DNA from: Haloferula helveola
Lineage (GTDB): Bacteria; Verrucomicrobiota; Verrucomicrobiia; Verrucomicrobiales; Akkermansiaceae
Direction of reading: 5' to 3'
NCBI RefSeq assembly: GCF_037076345.1
Contig: NZ_AP024702.1
Span: forward strand, 992,001 to 1,056,000
Length of the DNA stretch: 64,000 bases
This document shows, one piece after another, positions 36,242 through 44,704 of this stretch. Positions within the stretch are counted from its first letter, which is position 1. Each line of letters starts with the position of its first letter. The notes beneath the pieces were generated by a model. The model searched no databases, was not told where the DNA came from, and saw nothing but the letters and a program-made list of their open reading frames with translations. Made by a program: the position numbers and the translations under genes.

Positions 36242-36252
36242 TACGGGCGAAC

Positions 36253-39200
36253 TCAGAACGGCAAGGTCACCTGCACCCGGAGACGGGCGAAGAGCGTGCC
36301 ATCGACGGCAAGCGTGCGGCGGATTTTGACCTCGACGAGGTCCACACCGGTTCCCGCTCCGTTTGGAGTCTCGGAAATGATGATGTCCGCTCCCGGTTCA
36401 GCGGTCGTCCATCCGCTCAGGTCGCTGCCATACTGTACCTCGATGGTCGTGTCCCCATCGGCATTGGCGTCGTCGCTTCGCCGGTAGGTGAAGATGAAGA
36501 AGTCGGGGTCACTCGAGTTGTCGTAGGTCGGAGCGAGGCCGACATCATCGGCGGAGTCGGTCGGATCACCACCAACCACCCATTCGATTCCCGTGGCCAG
36601 TCCGCCAATGTCGACATCACTCTCAGGATCCGCATTCCCTATCCCGGGAAATCCACCGATCCACGATTGATACGTATCGAGAGGAACTTCGGCGAAGAGG
36701 CTGTCGAGGTTCACCCCCTGCAGTGCGAGCACATCAGCGGTCACGTTGCCGGTGTTCCCCAAGGCTTCGGTCACGGCTTCGACGTAGTCAGCTGCCGCCA
36801 GTTCCGAAACGTAGCCCGACCAGTTGCCGACTTCCTCGGCCGCATTGCTGTCGTCCCGGCCGTAGCGACCGGTCTGCCCTCGGTCGTCAAGTCCACCGAT
36901 CCCATTGACCTGCCAGCCTTGGGAATAGAACGATCGCCCACCGGCATTCAGGAGATCAAACTGCGATGAAAGGAACAGGTAGTCGCCGGCCGAGTTCACG
37001 CCGACGCGACCCGGATCCGTCGTGACCGAGTGACTGAATGCGGAATCCAGCTCCAGTTGGGATCCCGGATCATCGTTGAAGACGATCGAACCCGAGGTGT
37101 TCAGGTTCTGATCGGCGCTGGTGTCTTCCAGACGGATGAAGTCCGCGGTGTCCGGCAGTTTCACCATCGTCAACGCGGTGCGACCGCCGTCGATCGTGAG
37201 CGTGCCATCGGGACCACCCTGCCGGACCTCGACGTTGAGGACCTGGTTGGCGGAGCCGGTCTCGATGATCGCGCCGATCGTCGCTGCACCTTGGTCCGCG
37301 CCGTCGAAGCCGCGCAGGTAGACGCTGGTCATCGTTCCCGAGATCTCAACATCGTCGAGGGTGAGCCGCTGAACCAGAGTCGACCGGTCCTCCGGAGCTG
37401 ACCCATAGGTATTGGCGAAAACCAGATAGTGTCCCTGCTCGACGAGCGTGATGTCCGATCCGGAGCCTGCGAATGCGAACGATCCGGCATCCATCTCGTC
37501 CTGTTGGGCGTACTCGACCTGATGCCAGTTGGAGTCGTTGGGAATCACCTGATCCGTGCCGGCGCCGTCGTGACCCGCGAGGCGGAGGTAGTTCCAGGTG
37601 TCATCCAGTTTGACCATCTGGATCCCGGTGGCTCGGGCCGCCCGGATCACCCCGGCCCCCGAATTCGAGTCGGTCCGGATCGATCGGAGTTCGAGAAGAT
37701 CGGCATCGCTCGCGACATCGACGATGGCACCGCCCGCCGTGATGGTCTCGTCCTGCCCGGAGTCCCTGCGGATGTAGCCCTGAGACCACCCCGCCGCGAG
37801 GTCGGATCCGGCCAGGTTCAGCCGGGTCTGGATCTGGGAGCGGTCCGATCCCGAACTCGAATCGAAGCGGGAGTTGTAGAGCACCAGGTGGTGGCCGGTG
37901 CTCATCTCGAATGACGATCCACCGGTGAGCGTGTGGCTTTCGCTCCGGCGACGGGCCAGATCGAAGCCGTGGACGAGGTCCGCAGAGTCGGTCAGGGCCT
38001 CACCTCCGAACACGGCACTCCAGATGGTCACGGCCCCGGCACCACCCGGTTGCACGGGTGCCGCCGCGGCGGTGGTGAAGTTCCAATTCGGATCGGATGT
38101 TCCCGATATGCCGGCGTAGGCGACACCATTGGTGCTCTCGATCGCAGTGGGATCGATCTCGATGTGATAGGCGGTGCCGTCGGCAAAGTTGTTCGTCGGG
38201 TCGACGGTGAGTTCCCCGCCGTCGAACGTAAGCCTCGGTGAGGTCGCGACATCGAAGGTCTCGAAATCGCCCACACCCGTCTCGACGATCGTGATCGAGC
38301 CCGAACCGGGTTGGACGTCCCGGTCGAATGTCAGGACGAGATTCGCGAAATTGAACACGTCGGATCCGAGCTCGCCATCCGCCTCATCGGCCGGACTGAG
38401 GGCGGCGACCACCGGTTCTTCATAGTCCGGAGGAAGAACTCCCGCGGAGGTCGCGGCGAATCGCACCTCATCCATGACCGGGGTGTCCTTGAATTGCAGT
38501 GCCAGCACATCGAACTGCGACTGATCCAGCGCGGGAATGCTCCAAGGCTCCATGACCGGATCTCCCAACGACAGGTCCTTGCCCGGCGCGTAGATCGTCA
38601 GGGTCTCGTTGGCGAGGTCATCGGCACCCCACTCGATCTTCCCGACCAGCAAGCCGCGAGGCAGCGCGCCGCCAGAGCCGTCGATATAGTACGAACTGTT
38701 CTTCGTGGCCAGTTCGGCCACCGTGTCCGTGTCGTTGTCCTGCCAATAGGCGCCCCTCACTCTGGCGCGGTCGTGAGTCACACCGATCCCCTCGCCGGCC
38801 ACGAGGTTCTTGCGGTCGCTGTAGTTGACGGGCTCGAACTGATCGCTCGCGAGGGCGAAATGCAGGTCCGCGTTGGTGAAGTTCTGGTTTTCCAGATCGA
38901 AGACGACGCTGAACCAGAGCGTCGCACCGTTCGCCATGAGGCCTGCATCCGAAAGGGTCGAACCGAGCGGGCGCACCAACGCGCTCCAGCCATCGCCCCG
39001 GGCGTGCCCGCCCGAGAAGCGCAACGCGCCCCAATCCTTGCTGCCGTTCTGCGCCTTCGGGTTGCGCAAGGTCGACGCCCACGGACCACCGAAGCCGAAG
39101 CCGCCGTCCTGGGTATTGATGTTCTGTCCTGCCGTGTAGTCGAAACCCTCGTAGAGCAGGGTCTCGGCGAGGGTGACCGTGGTCTCGACCGTCGAGGTCT

Positions 39201-40068
39201 TGGCCGACGAGTCGGTGACCCGGAGCTTGATGGTGTTCTCGCCCAGCACCATGCCGTAGGTGCCTTGCAAATCGGCAAAGGAGATCTCGGGCGGAGTGCT
39301 GCCACTGACGGCCTCATCGAAGTCTCCGTCGTTGTCCAGATCCCAGTCATAGGCGGTGATGCTCTCACCGGTGGAAGGCGTGGATGCGCTTCCATCGAGC
39401 TCAAGCGATACGCCGTCGGCAAGAAGGTAGGGTCCGCCGGGCTCGGCCACGGGATTGAGGAAGGTGACGCTCAGATCGACGTCGTCGAACTCCACCTCAC
39501 CGCCGGAGCCACCGGACAACTGTTTGCTCAGAAGACGGATCTCGAGGGCTTGGCCCACCAGACCGGCATCGGCAGCGTCGTAGCTGTAATTGACGGTGGC
39601 GGTCGCAAACGCACCGGTCGACGGAGGATTGGAATTGTCGTCCTCCGCGAGCACCGTGCCGCCCGCCACCAGTTGAACGACATAGCCGTCATAAGTGTAC
39701 GGATACGAGTCGCCGACCTCGACCGTCAGTGTGTAGGAAGCATCCGCTTGGAAGGTCGAATAGGCACCCGAGAGCACCTGCGAAAGCCCGGCGTCCGGCG
39801 ACGACCCGAACACATAGGCCACGTTCGACCCCTCAGGCGCCTGGGTGTCGAAGTCGAGCACCGTTGGGTTCCATGACCCCCACACACTTGGCGAGTTGTA
39901 GGCCGTCCAACCGTCCGGAACTCCGGTATTGGCGTCGGTCAGAACCGGAAGTTCAAAGCCGGGATTCTCGATCGGGATGGAAACTTGCCCATGCGAAAGG
40001 CCGACGCTTCCGGCTACGGTCAGCAGGACTTGGGGCAGGGTCTTGAGGTCATTCTGTTTCATAGGCAT
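36253..40068 (-). CDS. Large secreted PKD / Big_5 / jelly-roll-like repeat protein
   Basis: 1271-aa exported protein; the start may be the Met at 40068 or the Met at 40062. After a signal peptide ending near GLSHG, residues about 28-200 form a galactose-binding/CBM-like beta domain (ENPGFELPV opening). Residues about 205-310 form a PKD domain (AYDWDLDNDGDFDEAVSG). A LamG-like segment beginning LLYEGFDY lies at about 310-540. A Big_5-like Ig domain with LVLTFDRDVQPGSG, INVWNFTTA-like strands and Gly-rich joints follows. Residues about 690-1130 hold three repeats with G-x-Y/H-L-x-(V/L)-(Y/F/S)-(N/S)-x-x-(F/Y) and DRS motifs, resembling C1q/TNF-type jelly rolls. The C-terminus has the YRRSDDANADGD / VQYGSDLSGW module. 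No catalytic motif; a carbohydrate-binding or adhesive role is inferred. Confidence 0.8.
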   Translation of the reverse strand: MPMKQNDLKTLPQVLLTVAGSVGLSHGQVSIPIENPGFELPVLTDANTGVPDGWTAYNSPSVWGSWNPTVLDFDTQAPEGSNVAYVFGSSPDAGLSQVLSGAYSTFQADASYTLTVEVGDSYPYTYDGYVVQLVAGGTVLAEDDNSNPPSTGAFATATVNYSYDAADAGLVGQALEIRLLSKQLSGGSGGEVEFDDVDLSVTFLNPVAEPGGPYLLADGVSLELDGSASTPSTGESITAYDWDLDNDGDFDEAVSGSTPPEISFADLQGTYGMVLGENTIKLRVTDSSAKTSTVETTVTLAETLLYEGFDYTAGQNINTQDGGFGFGGPWASTLRNPKAQNGSKDWGALRFSGGHARGDGWSALVRPLGSTLSDAGLMANGATLWFSVVFDLENQNFTNADLHFALASDQFEPVNYSDRKNLVAGEGIGVTHDRARVRGAYWQDNDTDTVAELATKNSSYYIDGSGGALPRGLLVGKIEWGADDLANETLTIYAPGKDLSLGDPVMEPWSIPALDQSQFDVLALQFKDTPVMDEVRFAATSAGVLPPDYEEPVVAALSPADEADGELGSDVFNFANLVLTFDRDVQPGSGSITIVETGVGDFETFDVATSPRLTFDGGELTVDPTNNFADGTAYHIEIDPTAIESTNGVAYAGISGTSDPNWNFTTAAAAPVQPGGAGAVTIWSAVFGGEALTDSADLVHGFDLARRRSESHTLTGGSSFEMSTGHHLVLYNSRFDSSSGSDRSQIQTRLNLAGSDLAAGWSQGYIRRDSGQDETITAGGAIVDVASDADLLELRSIRTDSNSGAGVIRAARATGIQMVKLDDTWNYLRLAGHDGAGTDQVIPNDSNWHQVEYAQQDEMDAGSFAFAGSGSDITLVEQGHYLVFANTYGSAPEDRSTLVQRLTLDDVEISGTMTSVYLRGFDGADQGAATIGAIIETGSANQVLNVEVRQGGPDGTLTIDGGRTALTMVKLPDTADFIRLEDTSADQNLNTSGSIVFNDDPGSQLELDSAFSHSVTTDPGRVGVNSAGDYLFLSSQFDLLNAGGRSFYSQGWQVNGIGGLDDRGQTGRYGRDDSNAAEEVGNWSGYVSELAAADYVEAVTEALGNTGNVTADVLALQGVNLDSLFAEVPLDTYQSWIGGFPGIGNADPESDVDIGGLATGIEWVVGGDPTDSADDVGLAPTYDNSSDPDFFIFTYRRSDDANADGDTTIEVQYGSDLSGWTTAEPGADIIISETPNGAGTGVDLVEVKIRRTLAVDGTLFARLRVQVTLPF

Positions 40069-40408
40069 CGCAACTCGGAGGAGCGGTGGAGTGGCGACGA
40101 TACAGTCTAACGAAACTGGAAGATCAATGATTCTTACAAGACCTTAACCTCTTCCTAACAAATGCGCGTTCGCTGCTGCAGATTGCAACGACTTGGCGTC
40201 CCGTTTCCGAAAAAACGCGCGACGGCCGAGACCTGGACATCCTCCCAAGTGAAGCGCGGCTCCGCTCCATCTCCATTCGGATCACATAGGTCCGACGGTG
40301 CCCTTCGCGAACGTCCGGTGGCCTCCCCACCGGCAGATCGCATCCCGCCAGATGCCTCCAAATGTGTACTTTCTGTCACCGGCTTTTTCTTGCAGTCTGG
40401 GGAATCCG
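40069..40408. other. Divergent promoter region of 340 bp
   Basis: This region separates the minus-strand PKD protein from the plus-strand phosphate operon and should hold both promoters. The part at 40100-40160 is AT-rich. On the minus strand, TTGATC and TGTATC are spaced 17 bp apart and could be a weak sigma-70 pair for the PKD gene. The plus-strand frame is open upstream of the PPK2 start, but it encodes a Pro- and Arg-rich stretch unlike PPK2 proteins. Confidence 0.4.
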
Positions 40409-41302
40409 ATGAAGTCCCGGAACTCCCTTCCCGCCGACAATCCAGATTCAAGCCCGGTTCCCGGATCGGTTACGGGAAACCCGGCCGGCGTGCACCCGAA
40501 GGCCGAGACGCTGCGGATTCTCCACGAAGACGGATCGTATCCCTACGCCGAGCCGCTCGCAACCCACGACTACGAGCACACCAAGAAGCAACTCCAGGCG
40601 GAGCTGATGAAGGTACAGGACTGGGTCAGGGAGAGCGGCCAGCGGATCGTTGTGGTATTCGAAGGACGGGACGCCGCGGGAAAGGGCGGCACGATCAAGC
40701 GCTTCATGGAACACCTCAACCCGCGGCTTGCCCGCGTGGTCGCTCTGGAGAAGCCGACCGACAACGAGCGCGGCCAATGGTACTTCCAGCGCTACGTCCG
40801 CCGGCTCCCGACCCGGGGGGAGATGATCTTCTTCGACCGGTCGTGGTACAACCGCGCCGGCGTCGAACGGGTGATGGGCTTCTGCGACGAGTCCGAATAC
40901 ACCGAGTTCCTCGAGCATTGCCCGCGCCTCGAAAGAATGCTGACCGACTCCGGCATCACTCTCTTCAAGTATTGGTTCTCCGTCAGCCCGATCGAGCAGG
41001 TCCGGCGTTTCAAGGCACGCGAGTCGGACCCGCTGAAGCAGTGGAAGCTCAGCCCGATCGACCGCGCCGCCCTCACGAAGTGGGAGGAATACACCGAAGC
41101 GAAGCTGGCGATGTTCCGCCACACCGACACTCCCCACGCACCGTGGGTCGTGATCAAGTCCGACGACAAGAAGCGGGCCCGGATCAACTGCCTGCGCCAC
41201 TTCCTCCACTCGCTCGACTATCCGAACAAGGACCCGGAGCTCGCTTGCGAACCGGACGACCGGATCGTCATCCCGGCCGCTGACTACTACGGATCCAGTT
41301 GA
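40409..41302 (+). CDS. ppk2: Polyphosphate kinase 2 (PPK2)
   Basis: 297-aa cytoplasmic PPK2-family kinase that transfers phosphate between polyphosphate and nucleotides. Walker A is EGRDAAGKGG (residues 85-94, Lys92). A Walker B/lid segment FFDRSWYNRAG carries Asp143, and the conserved YVRRLP and YWFSVS motifs are present. The single-domain architecture and PIEQV/HSLDYPNKD motifs fit class I enzymes (the PA0141-like group), which favour nucleoside diphosphates. Substrate class is inferred. The ATG at 40409 has GGGGA a few bases upstream. It is the first gene of a tight operon with a PiT transporter (3-bp gap) and a DUF47 regulator, so the cell couples phosphate import to polyphosphate metabolism. 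Confidence 0.9.
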   Translation: MKSRNSLPADNPDSSPVPGSVTGNPAGVHPKAETLRILHEDGSYPYAEPLATHDYEHTKKQLQAELMKVQDWVRESGQRIVVVFEGRDAAGKGGTIKRFMEHLNPRLARVVALEKPTDNERGQWYFQRYVRRLPTRGEMIFFDRSWYNRAGVERVMGFCDESEYTEFLEHCPRLERMLTDSGITLFKYWFSVSPIEQVRRFKARESDPLKQWKLSPIDRAALTKWEEYTEAKLAMFRHTDTPHAPWVVIKSDDKKRARINCLRHFLHSLDYPNKDPELACEPDDRIVIPAADYYGSS

Positions 41303-41305
41303 ACC

Positions 41306-42355
41306 ATGTCCCCTCTCCTCATCGCGATCGTCCTGCTCGCGGCGGGATTCTATGTCGGCTGGAACATCGGGGCCAACGACGCGGCGAACTGCATCGGCAC
41401 GATGGTCGGCGCGCAGGTGATGTCATTCCGCAAGGCAGCCCTGCTGATGGGGGCTTTCGTGATCCTCGGCGGCACGCTGCAGGGACATCACGTGATGAAA
41501 ACGGTCGGCAAGGGCATCCTGATCACCTCCAGCGAGGACTACCGGGAAGCGCGTGATGGGGAACCGCCGCCGGAGATCGACCGGAACTTCCCCGAAAAGC
41601 GCATTCCCGACCTCGCGGTGTTCGTCGCGCTTCTCTCCGCCGGCCTCTTCGTCACCTTGGCGACCTTCACCCGGGTGCCGGTGTCCACTTCGCAGGCGAT
41701 CGTCGGCGGCGTGGCCGGAGTCGGAGTCGGGATCGTCGGATTCGACGGCGCCTACTTCAAAATGGAGGTCCTGACCAAGATCCTCGGCTGCTGGGTGATC
41801 AGCCCCGTGCTCAGCATGGCGATGGGATTCGGGGCCTTTCTCCTGCTCGGCCGGATTTCCCGGCGCGTCAACCCGCTGGCATGGAACCGGGTGCTCTCGG
41901 TGCTGGTGATCGGCGCCGCCTGCTACGTCTCCTACTCGCTCGGCGCCAACGACGTCGGAAACGCGATCGGACCGCTGCTCAACAAATACCCCGGCCACGG
42001 CGTCGGACTGGCATTGCTGGGCGGTGTCGCGATGGCGGTCGGTGCCCTCACCTTCGGCCGGAGGGTCACCGACACGGTGGGCAAAAGCATCACGCCCCTC
42101 GACCTCGGCAGCGCTTTCGCCGCACAGGCATCGGCCGCTGTCGGCATTCACGTGTTCTCGATGATGGGCATCCCTGTTTCGACGTCGCAGGCCGTGGTCG
42201 GCGCGGTGATCGGTGTCGGACTCACCAAGGGGCGCAATGTCGTCAGTGGCAAAAAGATCCTGCAAATCGTCAGTGGCTGGGTCCTCGCCCCCGCCGGTGC
42301 CGCCCTGTTCTCCTGTTTGACCTATCGTCTGATTCTCCTGATCATCCAAAAGTAG
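41306..42355 (+). CDS. PiT-family inorganic phosphate transporter
   Basis: 349-aa inner-membrane phosphate permease of the PiT family. It contains the two inverted signature segments, GWNIGANDAANCIGTMVGA near the N-terminus and SLGANDVGNAIGPL in the second half. About nine to ten hydrophobic helices are visible, and VSTSQA repeats occur twice (PVSTSQAIVGG and PVSTSQAVVGA). The proteins usually move metal-phosphate with protons or sodium; the coupling ion is not evident. It lies 3 bp behind the PPK2 gene and 20 bp ahead of the DUF47 gene. Confidence 0.92.
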   Translation: MSPLLIAIVLLAAGFYVGWNIGANDAANCIGTMVGAQVMSFRKAALLMGAFVILGGTLQGHHVMKTVGKGILITSSEDYREARDGEPPPEIDRNFPEKRIPDLAVFVALLSAGLFVTLATFTRVPVSTSQAIVGGVAGVGVGIVGFDGAYFKMEVLTKILGCWVISPVLSMAMGFGAFLLLGRISRRVNPLAWNRVLSVLVIGAACYVSYSLGANDVGNAIGPLLNKYPGHGVGLALLGGVAMAVGALTFGRRVTDTVGKSITPLDLGSAFAAQASAAVGIHVFSMMGIPVSTSQAVVGAVIGVGLTKGRNVVSGKKILQIVSGWVLAPAGAALFSCLTYRLILLIIQK

Positions 42356-42375
42356 CGAACCCACCCCCATCAGCC

Positions 42376-43026
42376 ATGAGCATCTTCAAGAAGGAAGAAA
42401 AGGTCGCGGAACTCGCGCTCGAATACCTCGGGGCCTGCACGACCTGCGTGACCGCCGCCAAGAGCGCCGTGGACGCCTACCTCAATGGCGACGTCGCGAC
42501 CGCACGCGACAGTCGCAACGAGGTCCGCCAGCTTGAGGCCGAGGCCGACCGGTTGAGGCGGGCGATCGGTGACGAACTCCACTCGGGTGCCTACATGCCC
42601 CTCATCCGCGGCGACATCTACTCGCTGGTCGAGGCATTCGACCGGGTGCCGAACGCGGCCGAGGCCTGTGCCACATTTTTCACCAGCCAGAAGCCTTCCA
42701 TTCCCGAAGAATACACGGATGCGTTCCGCCAGCTTCTCGCCGATTCCCTCGGGTCGATGAAACCCCTCGCCGAGGCCGTCCGGACCTTCTTCGACCCCAA
42801 GGGGCAAACCGACGAGGTCCGCTCGCTCACCGAGGAAGTCAGCATCGAGGAGTCCAAGGTCGACGAACAGGAGTGGGCGCTCACCAACAGCGTCTTCGAC
42901 TCGGCCCACGAGCTCGCCCACAAGCTTCACCTGCGCGCCGCGATCCGCCGGATCGTCCACATCTCCGACCGGGCCGAAGATGCCGCGGACCACCTGGGAC
43001 TGGTCGCGGTCAAGGCGGTGACCTGA
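42376..43026 (+). CDS. DUF47/PhoU-like phosphate transport accessory protein
   Basis: 216-aa all-helical cytoplasmic protein of the DUF47 (PhoU_div) family, the usual partner encoded beside PiT transporters. Typical sequences include EADRLRRAIGDELHSGAYMP, IRGDIYSLVEAFDRVPNAAE, and the C-terminal LHLRAAIRRIVHISDRAEDAADHLG helix. It is thought to regulate PiT activity. The start is ATG 42376. The gene closes the PPK2-PiT-DUF47 operon and is followed by a convergent sulfatase 21 bp away. Confidence 0.9.
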   Translation: MSIFKKEEKVAELALEYLGACTTCVTAAKSAVDAYLNGDVATARDSRNEVRQLEAEADRLRRAIGDELHSGAYMPLIRGDIYSLVEAFDRVPNAAEACATFFTSQKPSIPEEYTDAFRQLLADSLGSMKPLAEAVRTFFDPKGQTDEVRSLTEEVSIEESKVDEQEWALTNSVFDSAHELAHKLHLRAAIRRIVHISDRAEDAADHLGLVAVKAVT

Positions 43027-43047
43027 GATCAGGCCCTGCAGGCGACA

Positions 43048-44466
43048 TCACCCGCCGCTTCCCGTAACCGGCTTCCTCGGAGTGGGGATTCCCGCGTCGG
43101 TCTCTTCCAGCCATCTCTGGAGGCGGGCGTTCAGCTTCTTCGCGAGATCGGGCTTCGCCTTGGCCAGGTCATTCTTTTCGGCGATGTCGGCCACGACGTC
43201 GAACAGCTCGAGTGACCCGTCATCGTAGCGGCGGATCAGCTTGTGATCCCCCACCCGGATCGCCGCTCCGGGGCGGTTCTCCTTGTGAAACGACCAGTGC
43301 GGGTAGTTCCAACAGAGCGCGTCGCGCTCGAGAGCGCCATCGCCGAAAAGCGGACGCAGGGTCTCGCCGTCGAGCGTTTCGCCCTCTTCGAGATCCACGC
43401 CGGTCGCATCGAGAATCGTCGCCGTAAGATCCATGCTGATCACCGGCGTGTCGTCCTCTTTCCCCGCCTCGGTCACGCCAGGCCAGCGGACCATCAGCGG
43501 CACCCGGATCCCGCCTTCGTAAAGAAACCCCTTCCCCTCGCGAAGCGGGCGGTTGTCGGTCGCACCCGACCAACCACCGTTGTCGCTGGTGAAGATCACG
43601 AGCGTTTCATCCGCGATACCCATTTCGTCGAGCGCCCCGAGCACGCGACCCACCGCAACGTCGGTCGCTTCGATCTGACCGCCATAAATCGGGTTCTTGA
43701 GACCCGGTCCTTCCTTGCCATTGTAGTTTGCCGTGAGCGCTTCGGGCGCTTCGAAGGGATAGTGCGGATTGTAGGTCCACAGGCAGATGAACATCGGCGA
43801 GTCGCCTTGCTGCCCCATCCACTGGATCGTCTCGTCGGCCAACCGGTCGCTCAGATACTCCCCTTCCTTCCGGTCCTTCAGGGTCGGGATCCGGTAGGGA
43901 TCGAAATAGGTCGGCGGTCCGCCCTTGTTGCAGCCACCCACGTTGACGTCGAAGCCCTGGGTGTCGGGGTAGAATTCCTTCTCACCCAGGTGCCACTTCC
44001 CGAAAAAGCCCGTCGCATACCCCGCCGCCTTCAGGCGCTCGGCCAGAGTGACCCGTTCGTGTGGCAGCGTGTTGTCCGACGGCGGTGGCTGGATGGTCCG
44101 ATCCTCGGGCCAGAACTGCTTCGTGTCGGCTCCGTGCTGGGTGATGTGCAGCCGCGCCGGCGCCAGCCCGGTGATCAGCGCGGCCCGGGTCGGCGAACAG
44201 ACCGGTGCCGCCGCATAGGCATGGGTGAATCGCACCCCTTGCTTGGCGAAGCGATCGATGTTCGGGGTGCGGAGGACATCATTCCCCTGACAATGAAGGT
44301 CCATCCAACCCATGTCGTCGGTCATGATCAGGAGCACATGCGGGCGCTTGGCGGGAGCGTCCGCCGCGGAGGCTCGATCCATCGAGACGCAGGCCATCGC
44401 GACCAAGGAGGGAAGGACAATGGAGAAGCAACGCTGCACGGGAATTCGGGTCATCAGCTGGGGCAT
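43048..44466 (-). CDS. Secreted arylsulfatase-type sulfatase (CSPTR)
   Basis: 472-aa exported sulfatase that hydrolyses sulfate esters, probably of polysaccharides. The metal-binding MTDDMG holds Asp50-Asp51. The formylglycine site is CSPTR with Cys90, which needs conversion by a formylglycine-generating enzyme not seen in this window. The GKWHLGE and FTSDNGG motifs are present. The frame continues upstream to 44772, but the Met at 44466 starts a signal peptide (IPVQRCFSIVLPSLVAMAC) and is preferred. The gene is divergent from a second sulfatase, with 238 bp between them. The specific substrate is unknown. Confidence 0.88.
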   Translation of the reverse strand: MPQLMTRIPVQRCFSIVLPSLVAMACVSMDRASAADAPAKRPHVLLIMTDDMGWMDLHCQGNDVLRTPNIDRFAKQGVRFTHAYAAAPVCSPTRAALITGLAPARLHITQHGADTKQFWPEDRTIQPPPSDNTLPHERVTLAERLKAAGYATGFFGKWHLGEKEFYPDTQGFDVNVGGCNKGGPPTYFDPYRIPTLKDRKEGEYLSDRLADETIQWMGQQGDSPMFICLWTYNPHYPFEAPEALTANYNGKEGPGLKNPIYGGQIEATDVAVGRVLGALDEMGIADETLVIFTSDNGGWSGATDNRPLREGKGFLYEGGIRVPLMVRWPGVTEAGKEDDTPVISMDLTATILDATGVDLEEGETLDGETLRPLFGDGALERDALCWNYPHWSFHKENRPGAAIRVGDHKLIRRYDDGSLELFDVVADIAEKNDLAKAKPDLAKKLNARLQRWLEETDAGIPTPRKPVTGSGG

Positions 44467-44504
44467 GGGTGCACTCCGCAAAAACCATGCATTCGGAGCG
44501 ATGG

Positions 44505-44524
44505 CAACTCCGACCCGGGAGTTG
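44505..44524. promoter_or_regulatory. Operator-like inverted repeat between divergent sulfatase genes
   Basis: Perfect 7-bp arms CAACTCC and GGAGTTG (44505-44511/44518-44524) surround a 6-nt centre. The site lies 39 bp upstream of the minus-strand sulfatase start and 181 bp upstream of the plus-strand sulfatase, where a shared regulator could bind. A transcript hairpin is the alternative explanation. Confidence 0.35.
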
Positions 44525-44704
44525 GCGCTTTTCGGAGGGAATCTGACGGATATTGGAGAGCACGCGAACCTCCTTCCGCCGAGGAAACACCCTGCCCCGC
44601 GACCCGGAACAACCTGTAAAGATGTGAAATCCATGGAAGAGCCGCGTGCCGAACGCGTTTTCATCGGATCCCCGCCTTCCGGCCAGCGACCCAACGAACC
44701 CATC

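Noticed and set aside
40298..40408. Longer N-terminus of the PPK2 gene
   Set aside because: The extra residues are Arg/Pro-rich and unlike PPK2. The ATG at 40409 has a nearby GGGGA and gives the usual family length.
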